Assembly: GCA_963802905.1 (NCBI GenBank)
Contig: CAWDKH010000019.1
Span: forward strand, 62,001-126,000
Source of the DNA: DASQFQ01 sp963802905
Lineage (GTDB): Bacteria; Actinomycetota; Thermoleophilia; Solirubrobacterales; Solirubrobacteraceae
Direction: 5' to 3'
DNA length: 64,000 nt
Position 1 is the stretch's first letter. Each line of letters starts with the position of its first letter. Position numbers and translations under genes: made by a program. Under the pieces are notes generated by a model, which had not been told where the DNA came from, did not search any database, and saw nothing but the letters and a program-made list of their open reading frames with translations. This document shows positions 9,390-18,139 of the stretch, piece after piece.

Positions 9390-12300
9390 GTGGCTCGGTG
9401 GGAGATCCGGCTGTGCGGTCATGCGGCGGTCAGCAACAGCGATGGGCTGACCGGCGTGGCGCTGCCAGGGCGCCAGGGCCAGCTGCTGTTCGCCTACCTC
9501 GTCTGCCACCGGACGCGCGCCTGCCCGCGCTACGAGCTCGAGGACGTGCTGTGGCCGAAGGACGCGCCCGCGTCGTCGGATTCCGCGCTCTCCTCGCTGC
9601 TGTCGAAGCTGCGCCGAGCGCTGGGGCCAGACGCGCTGGCGGGCCGCGCTGAGCTGCGGCTCGCGCTGCCGGAGCCGCTGTGGGTCGACATCGAGGCGCA
9701 CGCCGACGCCGTCGAAGTCGCGGTCCAGGCGCTCGACGACCGTCGCTGGGAGGACGCCGCCGCCCAGGCCCGCGCCGCGCTCGCGCTTGGCACCGAGCCG
9801 TTCCTGGCGGAGTGCGACGGGCCGTGGGTGCGCGACCGCCGCCGCGAGGTCGAGGGCCTGCGCCTGCGCGCGCTCGAGGCGCTCGGTGAGGCGGGGCTGC
9901 GCATCGGCGGCCGCGAGCTCGATGCCGCCGAGCACGCCGCGCGCACCGCGATCGGGCTGGCGCCGTTCCGCGAGTCCTCCCACCGGCTGCTGATGGAGGT
10001 CCACGAGGCGTCGGGCAACCCCGCCGAGGCGCTGCGGGCGTTCGACGAGCTGCGCCAGATGCTGCGCGACGAGCTCGGCACGACGCCCGGCCCCGCGGTG
10101 ATGGCGCTCCACGCGCGGCTGCTGCGCGGCGACGCGCCGCCGCCCGAGGTGCCCGCGGCGGCCGGCTTCGCGCCCGGCCCGCTGCCGACCGCGCTCAAGG
10201 CCGCGACGGCGCGGCACGCGTTCGTCGGCCGCGAGGAGGCGCTTGGCGCCCTGCACGAGGCGTGGGACGCGGCGGTCGGCGACGAGCGCCGCCTCGTCCT
10301 GCTCGCCGGCGACGCGGGGATCGGCAAGTCGCGCCTGGCGGCCGAGTTCACGCGCACCGTCCACCGCGACGGAGCCGTCGTCCTCTTCGGGCGCTTCGAC
10401 GAGACCGGCCCCGGCGCCTACCAGCCGATGCTCGAGATGCTGCGCGGCTGGTCGGGCGGCGCCGCGCTGACCGGCCCCGCCCAGCGGCTCGGCCCGCGCG
10501 CGGCCGACCTCGCGGCCCTGCTGCCCGAGCTCGGCACGCCGACGGGGCTCCCGGCGATCCAGTCGGAGGCTGGCGTCGAGCGCCAGCGGCTGTTCGACGC
10601 CCTTGCCGCGCTGCTGGCGGAGATCGCCGGCGGCGCGCCGCTGCTGCTCGTGTTCGACGACCTGCAGTGGGCCGACAGCCCGACGCTGCAGATGCTGCGC
10701 CACCTGATCCGGGCGCCGCAGCCGCGGCGCACGATGTTCCTCGGCACCTACCGCGACGCCGAGCTCGACGACGGCCACCCGCTGCCGGAGCTGATCGCCT
10801 CGCTGCGCCGCGACGCGATGCTCACCCACGTCCCGCTCGACGGCCTCGCGCGTGGCGAGGTCGCCGAGCTCGTGGCCGCCCTCGGCACCGAGGCGGCGCC
10901 CGACTTCGTGTCGGCGCTGCACGGGGAGACCGAGGGCAACCCGTTCTTCGTCGAGGAGATCGTGCGGCACGGCGGCGACCTCGAGGACGCCGGCGTGCCG
11001 GAGGGCGTGCGCGAGGTCACGTCGCGCCGGATCGCGCGCCTGCCCGCGAGCGCCCGCGAGGCGATGCAGGTCGCCTGCGTGATCGGGCGCGAGTTCGACT
11101 TCGGGCTGCTGGAGGCGCTCGGGCCGCTGTCGGGCGACGAGCTCGTCTCCGCGCTCGACGAGGCGGTCGAGGCGAGGGTGCTGAAGGAGGTCAGCGATCG
11201 CGTCGGGCGCTACGCCTTCGCTCACGCGCTCGTGCAGGCGACGCTCTACGACGGGCTCTCGAGCCTGCGCCGGGCGCGGCTGCACTCGCGGGTCGGCGAG
11301 ACGATCCTCGCTCGCCACCAGGACGACCTCGACCCGTGGCTGCCGCAGCTCGCGCGCCACTTCGCGCGCGCCGCGCCGGTCGAGGGCCCGGCGCGGGCGA
11401 TCGACTTCGCGCTCGCCGCCGGTCGCCGCGCGGATCGCCTGCTGGCGTGGGAGGAGGCGGCGCAGCACTACCGCGGCGCGCTCCGCGCTCGCCAGGCGAC
11501 GAGCGCCGCGCGCGACCGTACGGGCGGCGAGCTGCTGCTCGCGCTCGGCGCCTCCGAGGCGCGAGCGGGACTCGACGAAGCGCGCGTGTCCTTCGCGACC
11601 GCGCTCGAGGTCGCGCGCGAGCTCGCCGACCCGGTGTTGCTGGCGCGCGCCGCGCTCGGCGTGGCCGGCCCGTGGTCGACGCTCGGGCGCGAGGACCCCG
11701 AGGTCGTCGCGGTGCTCGAGGAGGCGATCGACGGGCTGGGGGAGGAGGACTCGCCGCTGCGCGCGCGGCTGCTCGCCCGGCTGTCGCTCGAGCTCTACTA
11801 CGCAGGCCAGCCCGAGCGACGGATGGCGTTGAGCGAGGAGGCCGTCGCGATCGCGCGCCGCATCGGCGACCCCGCGACGCTCGCCCCGGCGCTCGACGCC
11901 CGCCACTACGTGCTGTGGCGCCCGGAGAACGTCGAGGAGCGGCTCGAGGTGGCCGCCGAGCTGCGGCGGATCGCCGAGGAGGCCGGCGACCTCGAGCTCG
12001 AGCTGGAGGGCGCGGGCTGGACCGTGGTCGACCTGCTCGAGCTCGGCGACGTGGCCGGCGCCGACATCCAGATCGATGCCGCAGCGGCGCTCGCCGCCGT
12101 CGTGCAGCGGCCGCTCTACCTGTGGTGGACGTCGCTCTTCCGCTGCACCCGCGCGCAGCTCGCGGGCGATTTCGCCGAGGCCGAGCGGCTGGCGGGCGAG
12201 ACGCTCGCCATCGGCCAGCGCGGCCACGCCGAGAACGCCCTCCACTACTACGCGATGGCGATGTTCAACATCCGCCGCGAGCAGGGCCGGCTGGGCGAGG

Positions 12301-12902
12301 TCGAGGACGCGGTCGGGCGCTTCATCGAGATGTATCCCGCGATCCCGGCCTGGCGCTGCACGCAGGCGCTGGCGCACATCGAGCTGGGCCGGCCCGATGC
12401 GGCGCGCGAAGCGTTCGAGGTCGTGGCGGCGCCGGGGTTCGGCGCGCTCCCGCGCGATGCCAACTGGCTGATCGCGCTGACGCTCGCCGCCGAGGTCTGC
12501 GCGGTGCTTGGCGACAGCAGCCGGGCGCGCGAGCTCTACGACCTGCTCGCCCCCCACGGCGGCCGCAACGTGCTCGTGGGCCGCGCGGCGAGCTGCAACG
12601 GCTGCGCGTCGCGGCTCCTGGGCATGCTCGCGAGCGTGCTCGGCGAGTGGGACGAAGCCGAGCGGCGCTTCTTCGAGGCGCGCGAGATGCACGTGCGGAT
12701 GGGCGCGCGGCCGTTCCTGGCGCGGACCGAGCTGGCGTGGGCGGAGATGCTGCTGGCGCGCGGGGAGAGCGGCGACGACGTCGCCGCCCGCGAGCGGCTG
12801 GCGGAAGCGATCGTCATCGCCGACGCGCTGGGGATGGTGGCGGTGGCCGAGCGTGCCCGCGCGCTCGTGGCGGGGGGCGAACCCGTCCGCTCGCGCGCCT
12901 AG
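9390..12902 (+). CDS. SARP-type transcriptional regulator with AAA ATPase and TPR-like region
   Basis: The 1170-residue protein starts with an OmpR-like winged helix (WEIRLCGHAAV, ELEDVLWPKD, LSSLLSKLRRALG), followed by a bacterial transcriptional activator domain to about residue 245. The ATPase domain has Walker A GDAGIGKSRLA at about 307 and Walker B LLLVFDDLQWAD at about 417. The remaining 500 residues are alanine/leucine-rich helical repeats of TPR type. There is no C-terminal LuxR helix-turn-helix, so DNA binding should rest on the N terminus. The GTG at 9390 follows TAGCGT by 9 nt. It is probably a signal-integrating activator modulated by the divergent kinase (inference). Confidence 0.87.
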   Translation: MARWEIRLCGHAAVSNSDGLTGVALPGRQGQLLFAYLVCHRTRACPRYELEDVLWPKDAPASSDSALSSLLSKLRRALGPDALAGRAELRLALPEPLWVDIEAHADAVEVAVQALDDRRWEDAAAQARAALALGTEPFLAECDGPWVRDRRREVEGLRLRALEALGEAGLRIGGRELDAAEHAARTAIGLAPFRESSHRLLMEVHEASGNPAEALRAFDELRQMLRDELGTTPGPAVMALHARLLRGDAPPPEVPAAAGFAPGPLPTALKAATARHAFVGREEALGALHEAWDAAVGDERRLVLLAGDAGIGKSRLAAEFTRTVHRDGAVVLFGRFDETGPGAYQPMLEMLRGWSGGAALTGPAQRLGPRAADLAALLPELGTPTGLPAIQSEAGVERQRLFDALAALLAEIAGGAPLLLVFDDLQWADSPTLQMLRHLIRAPQPRRTMFLGTYRDAELDDGHPLPELIASLRRDAMLTHVPLDGLARGEVAELVAALGTEAAPDFVSALHGETEGNPFFVEEIVRHGGDLEDAGVPEGVREVTSRRIARLPASAREAMQVACVIGREFDFGLLEALGPLSGDELVSALDEAVEARVLKEVSDRVGRYAFAHALVQATLYDGLSSLRRARLHSRVGETILARHQDDLDPWLPQLARHFARAAPVEGPARAIDFALAAGRRADRLLAWEEAAQHYRGALRARQATSAARDRTGGELLLALGASEARAGLDEARVSFATALEVARELADPVLLARAALGVAGPWSTLGREDPEVVAVLEEAIDGLGEEDSPLRARLLARLSLELYYAGQPERRMALSEEAVAIARRIGDPATLAPALDARHYVLWRPENVEERLEVAAELRRIAEEAGDLELELEGAGWTVVDLLELGDVAGADIQIDAAAALAAVVQRPLYLWWTSLFRCTRAQLAGDFAEAERLAGETLAIGQRGHAENALHYYAMAMFNIRREQGRLGEVEDAVGRFIEMYPAIPAWRCTQALAHIELGRPDAAREAFEVVAAPGFGALPRDANWLIALTLAAEVCAVLGDSSRARELYDLLAPHGGRNVLVGRAASCNGCASRLLGMLASVLGEWDEAERRFFEAREMHVRMGARPFLARTELAWAEMLLARGESGDDVAARERLAEAIVIADALGMVAVAERARALVAGGEPVRSRA

Positions 12903-12913
12903 ATTCGTTCCCG

Positions 12914-14278
12914 ATGCCGCGCCCGACCACCCGCTTCGTCTGCTCGGCCTGCGCACACTCGTCGGCCAAGTGGATGGGGCAATGCCCAGGCTGCGGGGAG
13001 TGGAACACCCTCACTGAGGAAGTTGCCGTGCCGGGCGGATCGCGGGGCCCGTCCGCTCGGGTCGGAGCGTCCGTCGCCCAGGCGGTCAAGCCCGTCGCGC
13101 TCTCCGAGGTCCAGGCACCGCGGATCCCGCGGCTGAAGACCGGGATCGGCGAGCTCGACCGCGTGCTCGGTGGCGGGCTCGTCCCGGGCTCGCTCGTGCT
13201 GCTCGGCGGCTCGCCGGGCATCGGCAAGTCGACGCTCACGTCGATGGCGCTCGGCAACCTCGCCGGCGCCGGGCGGCGCACGCTCTACGTCTCCGGCGAG
13301 GAGTCCGCCGCCCAGATCAAGCTGCGCGCCGAGCGGCTCCCCGGCGCCGCGCTGCAGGTGCCCGTGGTGGCGGAGACCGACCTCGACGTCGTGCTCGCCA
13401 CGCTCGAGGCCGAGCGGCCGGAGGTCTGTGTGATCGACTCGGTGCAGACGCTGCACGCGGCCGAGCTGACCGGCGCCGCCGGCTCGGTCGGCCAGGTGCG
13501 CGAGGTCGCCGATCGCATCACGCGGCTCGCCAAGGCCCGCAACATCGCCGTGCTGCTCGTCGGCCACGTGACGAAGGAGGGCGCGCTCGCCGGCCCGCGC
13601 GTGCTCGAGCACCTCGTCGACTGCGTGCTGCAGTTCGAGGGCGAGCGCGAGCGGACCTACCGCACGCTGCGGGCGCTGAAGAACCGCTTCGGCTCGACCA
13701 ACGAGGCCGGCGTATTCGAGATGGCCGGCGGCGGGCTCGTCGAGGTCGCCGACGCGTCGGCGCGCTTCGTCGGCGAGGCCACGCGCGCGCCGGGCAGCGT
13801 CGTGCTCGCCGCCATGGAGGGCTCGCGGCCGCTGCTCGTCGAGGTGCAGGCGCTCGTCTCGCCGTCCGAGCTCGTGCCGCCGCGGCGGATCGCCAACGGG
13901 ATCGACCGCAACCGGCTCGCGCTCGTGCTCGCCGTGCTCGGCCGCCACGCGAGCGTGGGCGTCGGGAGCGCCGACGTGTTCGTCAACGTCGCCGGCGGCG
14001 TGCGCGTCGACGAGCCGGGCGCAGACCTCGCGGTCGCGCTGGCCGTCGCGAGCGCCCAGCGCGGCGTCGTGGCCGGCGACGGCGAGCGGCCGGTGGCCTG
14101 CTTCGGCGAGCTCGGGCTGAGCGGCGAGCTGCGCTCTGTCGCCCACCCCGACCGCCGCGAGGCCGAGGCGCGCAAGTTCGGCCTCACCCCCGTGATCTGC
14201 CCCGACGGCGCCAAGACCCTCCGCGCCGCCCTCAGCGCCGTGCTGCCAAGCCAGCCGCGCGCCCGCGCCGCCGCGTAG
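12914..14278 (+). CDS. radA: DNA repair protein RadA
   Basis: This 454-residue RecA-family branch-migration ATPase has a C4 zinc finger at the N terminus (FVCSAC, GQCPGCGEWNT), Walker A GGSPGIGKST at about residue 97, the RadA-specific KNRFGSTNE motif, and a Lon-protease-like C-terminal domain (VNVAGGVRVDEPGADLAVALA) without a catalytic serine. ATG at 12914 is preceded by TAGATT with 8 nt between, suggesting a leaderless mRNA. The start lies 11 bp after the SARP gene. RadA next to disA is a conserved pair; in Bacillus both work in recombination-damage surveillance. Confidence 0.96.
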   Translation: MPRPTTRFVCSACAHSSAKWMGQCPGCGEWNTLTEEVAVPGGSRGPSARVGASVAQAVKPVALSEVQAPRIPRLKTGIGELDRVLGGGLVPGSLVLLGGSPGIGKSTLTSMALGNLAGAGRRTLYVSGEESAAQIKLRAERLPGAALQVPVVAETDLDVVLATLEAERPEVCVIDSVQTLHAAELTGAAGSVGQVREVADRITRLAKARNIAVLLVGHVTKEGALAGPRVLEHLVDCVLQFEGERERTYRTLRALKNRFGSTNEAGVFEMAGGGLVEVADASARFVGEATRAPGSVVLAAMEGSRPLLVEVQALVSPSELVPPRRIANGIDRNRLALVLAVLGRHASVGVGSADVFVNVAGGVRVDEPGADLAVALAVASAQRGVVAGDGERPVACFGELGLSGELRSVAHPDRREAEARKFGLTPVICPDGAKTLRAALSAVLPSQPRARAAA

Positions 14279-14305
14279 TCGGCCCGATCAGCCGCCCTTC
14301 CGGCC

Positions 14306-15646
14306 ATGGCGCGCGCAGCCGTCGCCGGGTACCTTCGCCCGATGGAGCGCGCCACAGCGGCCGCCGAAGCCCCTGCGCAATCGGAACCGCAAGCCGCGGC
14401 GCCTGCCCTGGTGGCCACGCTCCCTGGGCACATCCTCGCCCTCCAGCGCAGCGCCGGCAACCGCGCCACCGTGCGGGCGCTCGCCCGCGCGCCGCTCGAC
14501 ACCGTCCCGGCCACCGCGCGCACCCGTCTGCGCGAGGTCACCGACGCGCTGCCGACGATCAACGTGACCGCGCTCCACTCCCCGCCCGGCGCGACCGGCG
14601 GGACCGTGCGCGGCTCGGTCTCGCCCGCCCCCGTCTACGGAGCAGGCATCGCCACCACCCTCCAGCCGGTGCTGATGTCGGTCCTGCACCACCTCGTCCA
14701 GGGCAGCAGCGGGCTGCCAGCCAACACGACGAGTGCGGTCCTGCTCGACCTCACCCCGTACGGCGGCACGCAGCGGGTCTACCGCTTCACCCACGTGGTC
14801 AGCGGCGACGCGCCCCCGCAGACCAGCTACTTCATCGACGACGTCGGCACCGAGGCCGCCGCGCCGGCGCCACCCACGGACGCCACCGCGGCGTTCCCGA
14901 GCGGGCGCTTCGACGCCCACCGCTTCACCGCGCCGGCCGGCGACCGCGACTTCGAGGCCATCATCCGGGCGGCCGTCCAGATGATCCCGGACCGGCTGCT
15001 CACGCCGATCGACGGCGCGAGCTTCCGCCGCGCCGGCACCGACCCGCACGACGCTTCGGTCGGCGGCCGTTACGACCACCAGGCCCACACGGTCACGATC
15101 TACGACCCGGGGATGCGCCAGACCACCGCGCGCTTCGGCGACGGCAGCGGCGCCGTCGGGCCCCGGCTGCGGACGATCCTGCACGAGCTCGGGCACGCGA
15201 TTGACGAGGCGCCGCTCCACAGCGCCTGGACGGCGCGCGAGACCACCCGCCAGGCCTTCGAATCTGCGTTCTCGCGGTACGACAGCGGCGGCGGCAACTA
15301 CTCGTTCCCCCGGAACATGCAGTCGAGCTTCAACCGCCTCCACGGCGCTGCCACAGCCGCCGACACCGCCTACACGCAGGCCCACTCGCTGTCCGGGCAC
15401 GACTTCGAGCACGGCGACACCCACAGCTCCGCCACCGCGACCGATTTCACCCGCGCCGTGACCGCCGACGGAGGCGTCACGCTGACTGCCTACGCCGAGT
15501 CCACGCGCGGCGAGGACCACCACCTGCGCGAGACTTACGCTGAGGCGTTCTCGATGTTCATCACCGAGCCGCAAACGCTGCGTTCACTGCGCCCGAACGT
15601 CCATGCCTACTTCGCCGGCCTGGGCGCTCCTCGGAGGGGCCGCTAG
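14306..15646 (+). CDS. Zinc metallopeptidase-like protein with N-terminal LQRSAGN motif
   Basis: The 446-residue protein has no signal peptide. Near residues 46-55 is LQRSAGNRAT, a motif typical of actinobacterial proteins that carry the eCIS-core (DUF4157) region, although that region itself is not recognisable here. A gluzincin-like site, LHELGHAIDE (about residue 292), is followed near the C terminus by ETYAEAFSMFI, whose Glu could be the third zinc ligand as in lethal-factor-type peptidases. An in-frame ATG at 14342 is an alternative start. It sits between radA and disA, a position where no gene is expected, so it is probably a later insertion. Toxin or injected-effector function is inference only. 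Confidence 0.65.
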   Translation: MARAAVAGYLRPMERATAAAEAPAQSEPQAAAPALVATLPGHILALQRSAGNRATVRALARAPLDTVPATARTRLREVTDALPTINVTALHSPPGATGGTVRGSVSPAPVYGAGIATTLQPVLMSVLHHLVQGSSGLPANTTSAVLLDLTPYGGTQRVYRFTHVVSGDAPPQTSYFIDDVGTEAAAPAPPTDATAAFPSGRFDAHRFTAPAGDRDFEAIIRAAVQMIPDRLLTPIDGASFRRAGTDPHDASVGGRYDHQAHTVTIYDPGMRQTTARFGDGSGAVGPRLRTILHELGHAIDEAPLHSAWTARETTRQAFESAFSRYDSGGGNYSFPRNMQSSFNRLHGAATAADTAYTQAHSLSGHDFEHGDTHSSATATDFTRAVTADGGVTLTAYAESTRGEDHHLRETYAEAFSMFITEPQTLRSLRPNVHAYFAGLGAPRRGR

Positions 15647-15666
15647 CAGCTTCACAACCGCTCGTC

Positions 15667-15717
15667 AAGGCCAGTTTTCGGCTCTACTGCAGGGATTTTG
15701 CCGGCATAGCTGGCCTT
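15667..15717. promoter_or_regulatory. Inverted repeat upstream of disA
   Basis: AAGGCCAG (15667-15674) and CTGGCCTT (15710-15717) are exact complements separated by 35 nt. They lie between the peptidase stop and the disA -10-like TAGAAT (15727-15732). There is no T tract, so a terminator is unlikely. It could be an operator or a leader fold. Confidence 0.4.
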
Positions 15718-15740
15718 AATCACTGCTAGAATGTGTCTTG

Positions 15741-16853
15741 ATGACGCCGCGATCAGGGGAAGAGCTCATCGAGCTCGAAGCGCGGCAGGAGCCCAGGCTT
15801 GTGAAGGCGCTCGAGATGGTTGCACCGGGTTCTGAAGTACGGGAGGGGATCGACAACATCGTCCACGCCCGGACGGGTGGTCTGATCGTCATCGGCGACC
15901 CCGACGAGCTCGCGTTCCTCTTCTCCGGCGGCATCAAGCTCGACATCGATTACACGCCGCAGCTGCTCTACCAGCTCGCGAAGATGGACGGCGCGATCGC
16001 GCTCAACTCGTCCGCGACCAAGATCGCCTGGGCCAACGTGCAGCTGATGCCCGACCCGACGATCCTCACCGCCGAGACGGGCACCCGCCACCGCACGGCC
16101 GAGCGCGTCTCCAAGCAGACCGACGCGCTGATCATCGCGATCTCCGAGCGGCGCGAGGTCGTCTCGCTCTACGTCGACGGCGCCAAGTACATCCTCGAGG
16201 AGATCCCCGCGGTCCTGGCCAAGGCCAACCAGGCGCTCGCGACGCTCGACAAGTACCGCACCCGCCTCGACCAGGTCTCCACTCGCCTCACCGCGCTCGA
16301 GTTCGAGGGCGGCGTGACGCTGCACGACGTGCTCACCGTGCTCCAGCGCGCCGAGCTCGTGACCCGTATGGCGGTCGAGATCGAGCGCTACATCGTCGAG
16401 CTCGGCACCGAGGGCCGGCTGATCGAGATGCAGCTCGAGGAGACCATGGTCGGCGTCGCCGCCGACAAGGCCGCGCTGCTGCACGACTACCTGGCCGACC
16501 CGGTCGACGACGCCTTCGCCGTCGCGCTCGACGGCATCGTCCGGCTCACGCACCAGGACCTGCTCGACTTCGGCCGCCTGGCGGAGTTGCTCGGCTACGA
16601 CCGCAAGGTCAACACGCTCGACTACCCCGTCTCGCCGCGCGGCTTCCGCATCCTTGGCCGCATTCCGCGGCTTCCGCGCCTCGTGGTGCAGAACATCGTC
16701 CGCGAGTTCCGCGGGCTCGACGAGATCCTCGCCGCGACGGACCCGGAGCTCGAGTCCGTCGAGGGCGTTGGAGAGATCCGTGCGAAGGACATCCGCGAGG
16801 GCCTTCGCCGGTTGCAGGAGATCAACCTCGTGGACCGTTACCTGCAGACCTGA
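15741..16853 (+). CDS. disA: Diadenylate cyclase DisA
   Basis: The 370-residue enzyme condenses two ATP molecules to c-di-AMP while scanning DNA. The DAC domain (residues 1-150) carries the catalytic KMDGAIALN and GTRHRTAERV motifs. A central helical spine follows. The C-terminal helix-hairpin-helix DNA-binding domain ends with ESVEGVGEIRAKDIREGL. ATG 15741 is chosen over the overlapping TTG at 15738; TAGAAT lies 8 nt upstream. The gene lies in the conserved radA-disA-carD order. The c-di-AMP-responsive riboswitch at 57.5 kb is a likely target of its product. Confidence 0.97.
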   Translation: MTPRSGEELIELEARQEPRLVKALEMVAPGSEVREGIDNIVHARTGGLIVIGDPDELAFLFSGGIKLDIDYTPQLLYQLAKMDGAIALNSSATKIAWANVQLMPDPTILTAETGTRHRTAERVSKQTDALIIAISERREVVSLYVDGAKYILEEIPAVLAKANQALATLDKYRTRLDQVSTRLTALEFEGGVTLHDVLTVLQRAELVTRMAVEIERYIVELGTEGRLIEMQLEETMVGVAADKAALLHDYLADPVDDAFAVALDGIVRLTHQDLLDFGRLAELLGYDRKVNTLDYPVSPRGFRILGRIPRLPRLVVQNIVREFRGLDEILAATDPELESVEGVGEIRAKDIREGLRRLQEINLVDRYLQT

Positions 16854-16863
16854 GACAAACCTG

Positions 16864-17469
16864 TTGGCGGTCCGACACGGACCGACCACGACCGAGGAGG
16901 GCACCATCCCCGATACCGAGCAACTGGAAGACCTCGACATCAGCCGCGAGATCGAGTGCATCGACTTCGCCGTCGGCGACAACGTCGTGTACCCGCATCA
17001 CGGTGCTGGCCAGGTCATCAAGAAGGAAGAGAAGGACATCCTCGGTGAGAAGCGCCAGTACCTCACGATCAAGATTCTTCACAACGACATGACCGTGATG
17101 GTGCCGTGTGAGAACGCCGGCAAGGCCGGCCTCCGCCGCGTCATCGACGAGGAGACCGTGAAGAAGGTTCTCGCCGTGCTCTCCGACGACGTCTCGGAGA
17201 TGCCCAAGAACTGGAACCGCCGTTTCAAGCACAACCGGGACAAGATCAAGACCGGAGACATCTACGAGCTCGCCGAGGTCGTCCGCAACCTCGCCATCCG
17301 CGAGCAGGACAAGGGTCTCTCCACGGGTGAGAAGCAGATGTTCACCCGCGCGAAGAAGATCCTCGCGTCCGAGCTGATGTACGCGCTCGAGATGGGTGAG
17401 GAGCAGGCCGAGGAGCACCTCGACGAGCTCCTCCAGCGCTCCGGCGAGGAGAAGCTGGCAAGCGTCTAG
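16864..17469 (+). CDS. carD: CarD-family transcription regulator
   Basis: The protein binds RNA polymerase beta and stabilises open complexes. The RNAP-interaction domain has FAVGDNVVYPHHGAGQV and ILGEKRQYLTIKI; the C-terminal helical DNA-contact domain contains PKNWNRRFKHNRDKI and SELMYALEM. The start is uncertain. TTG at 16864 is the only ordinary start codon before the conserved core. However, a textbook Shine-Dalgarno GAGGAGG (16894-16900) lies 5 nt before an ATC codon at 16906, which would give a 187-residue protein starting IPDTEQLEDLD. The gene replaces the yacL position of Bacillus between disA and ispD. Confidence 0.9.
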   Translation: MAVRHGPTTTEEGTIPDTEQLEDLDISREIECIDFAVGDNVVYPHHGAGQVIKKEEKDILGEKRQYLTIKILHNDMTVMVPCENAGKAGLRRVIDEETVKKVLAVLSDDVSEMPKNWNRRFKHNRDKIKTGDIYELAEVVRNLAIREQDKGLSTGEKQMFTRAKKILASELMYALEMGEEQAEEHLDELLQRSGEEKLASV

Positions 17470-17491
17470 GGCTCCCGGGGGGACTCGGAAC

Positions 17492-18139
17492 GTGGCGGTC
17501 GCCCTGCTGGTGGCCGCGGGGAGTGGCGAACGCCTTGGCGCCGATCGGCCCAAGGCGTTCGTCGTTCTCGCCGGTCGCCCGATGCTGGAGTGGAGCCTCG
17601 CCGCCCTGCGGGAGGCCGGGATCGAGGACGTCGTGGTCGCGCTGCCGCCGGGTGAGGCGGCGCCGGACGGCTGCGCCGGGGTGACCGGCGGGGCGACGCG
17701 CTCGGAGTCGGTGCGCCGCGCGCTGGCGGTGGCGCCGCCCGCCGACCAGATCGTCGTCCACGACGCCGCGCGGCCGCTCGTGACGCCCGAGCACTTCACC
17801 GCCGCGCTCGCCGCGCTGGCGGACGCCGACGCCGCGATCGCCGCGGCGGTCATGACCGACACGGTCAAGGAGGCGGGCGCTGACCGCCGCGTGGTTGCCA
17901 CGCACGACCGCTCGCGCCTGTGGGCGATCCAGACGCCGCAGGCGTTCCGCCGCGAGGCGCTCGAGCGAGCGCTCGACGTCGACGCCGCCACGCTCGCCCA
18001 GGCCACCGACGACGCCTGGCTCGTCGAGCGCGCCGGCGGCACGGTGCGCGTGGTCGAGTCGACGCCGGAGAACTTCAAGGTCACCACCCCGCACGACCTG
18101 CGCGTCGCAGAGCTGCTGCTCGGCGAGCGGACGGCGTGA
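17492..18139 (+). CDS. ispD: 2-C-methyl-D-erythritol 4-phosphate cytidylyltransferase
   Basis: IspD catalyses the third step of the MEP isoprenoid pathway, joining CTP and MEP. The 215-residue protein has the nucleotide-binding signature LLVAAGSGERLGADRPKAF, then VVHDAARPLV and IQTPQAFR. The GTG start at 17492 is preceded by a GGGGGGA ribosome site, and the length is close to that of standalone IspD. It follows carD by 22 bp. The next pathway-cluster member, ispF, lies 2.4 kb downstream, separated by a transporter, a phospholipid synthase and a PHP phosphatase. Confidence 0.95.
   Translation: MAVALLVAAGSGERLGADRPKAFVVLAGRPMLEWSLAALREAGIEDVVVALPPGEAAPDGCAGVTGGATRSESVRRALAVAPPADQIVVHDAARPLVTPEHFTAALAALADADAAIAAAVMTDTVKEAGADRRVVATHDRSRLWAIQTPQAFRREALERALDVDAATLAQATDDAWLVERAGGTVRVVESTPENFKVTTPHDLRVAELLLGERTA

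Noticed and set aside
10262..12913. An 884-codon extension in front of radA
   Set aside because: It is a shadow of the SARP gene in another frame. RadA homology starts exactly at ATG 12914, which has a -10-like box just upstream.
8022..12956. A 1644-codon open frame on the minus strand
   Set aside because: Only the last 423 codons (the kinase) are real. The rest is antisense to the SARP gene, low in complexity and rich in Arg/Ala, as expected for a shadow frame at this GC content.
14306..15646. Peptidoglycan-lytic enzyme
   Set aside because: There is no signal peptide, LysM or SH3 module; the only recognisable parts are LQRSAGN and the HELGH zinc site.
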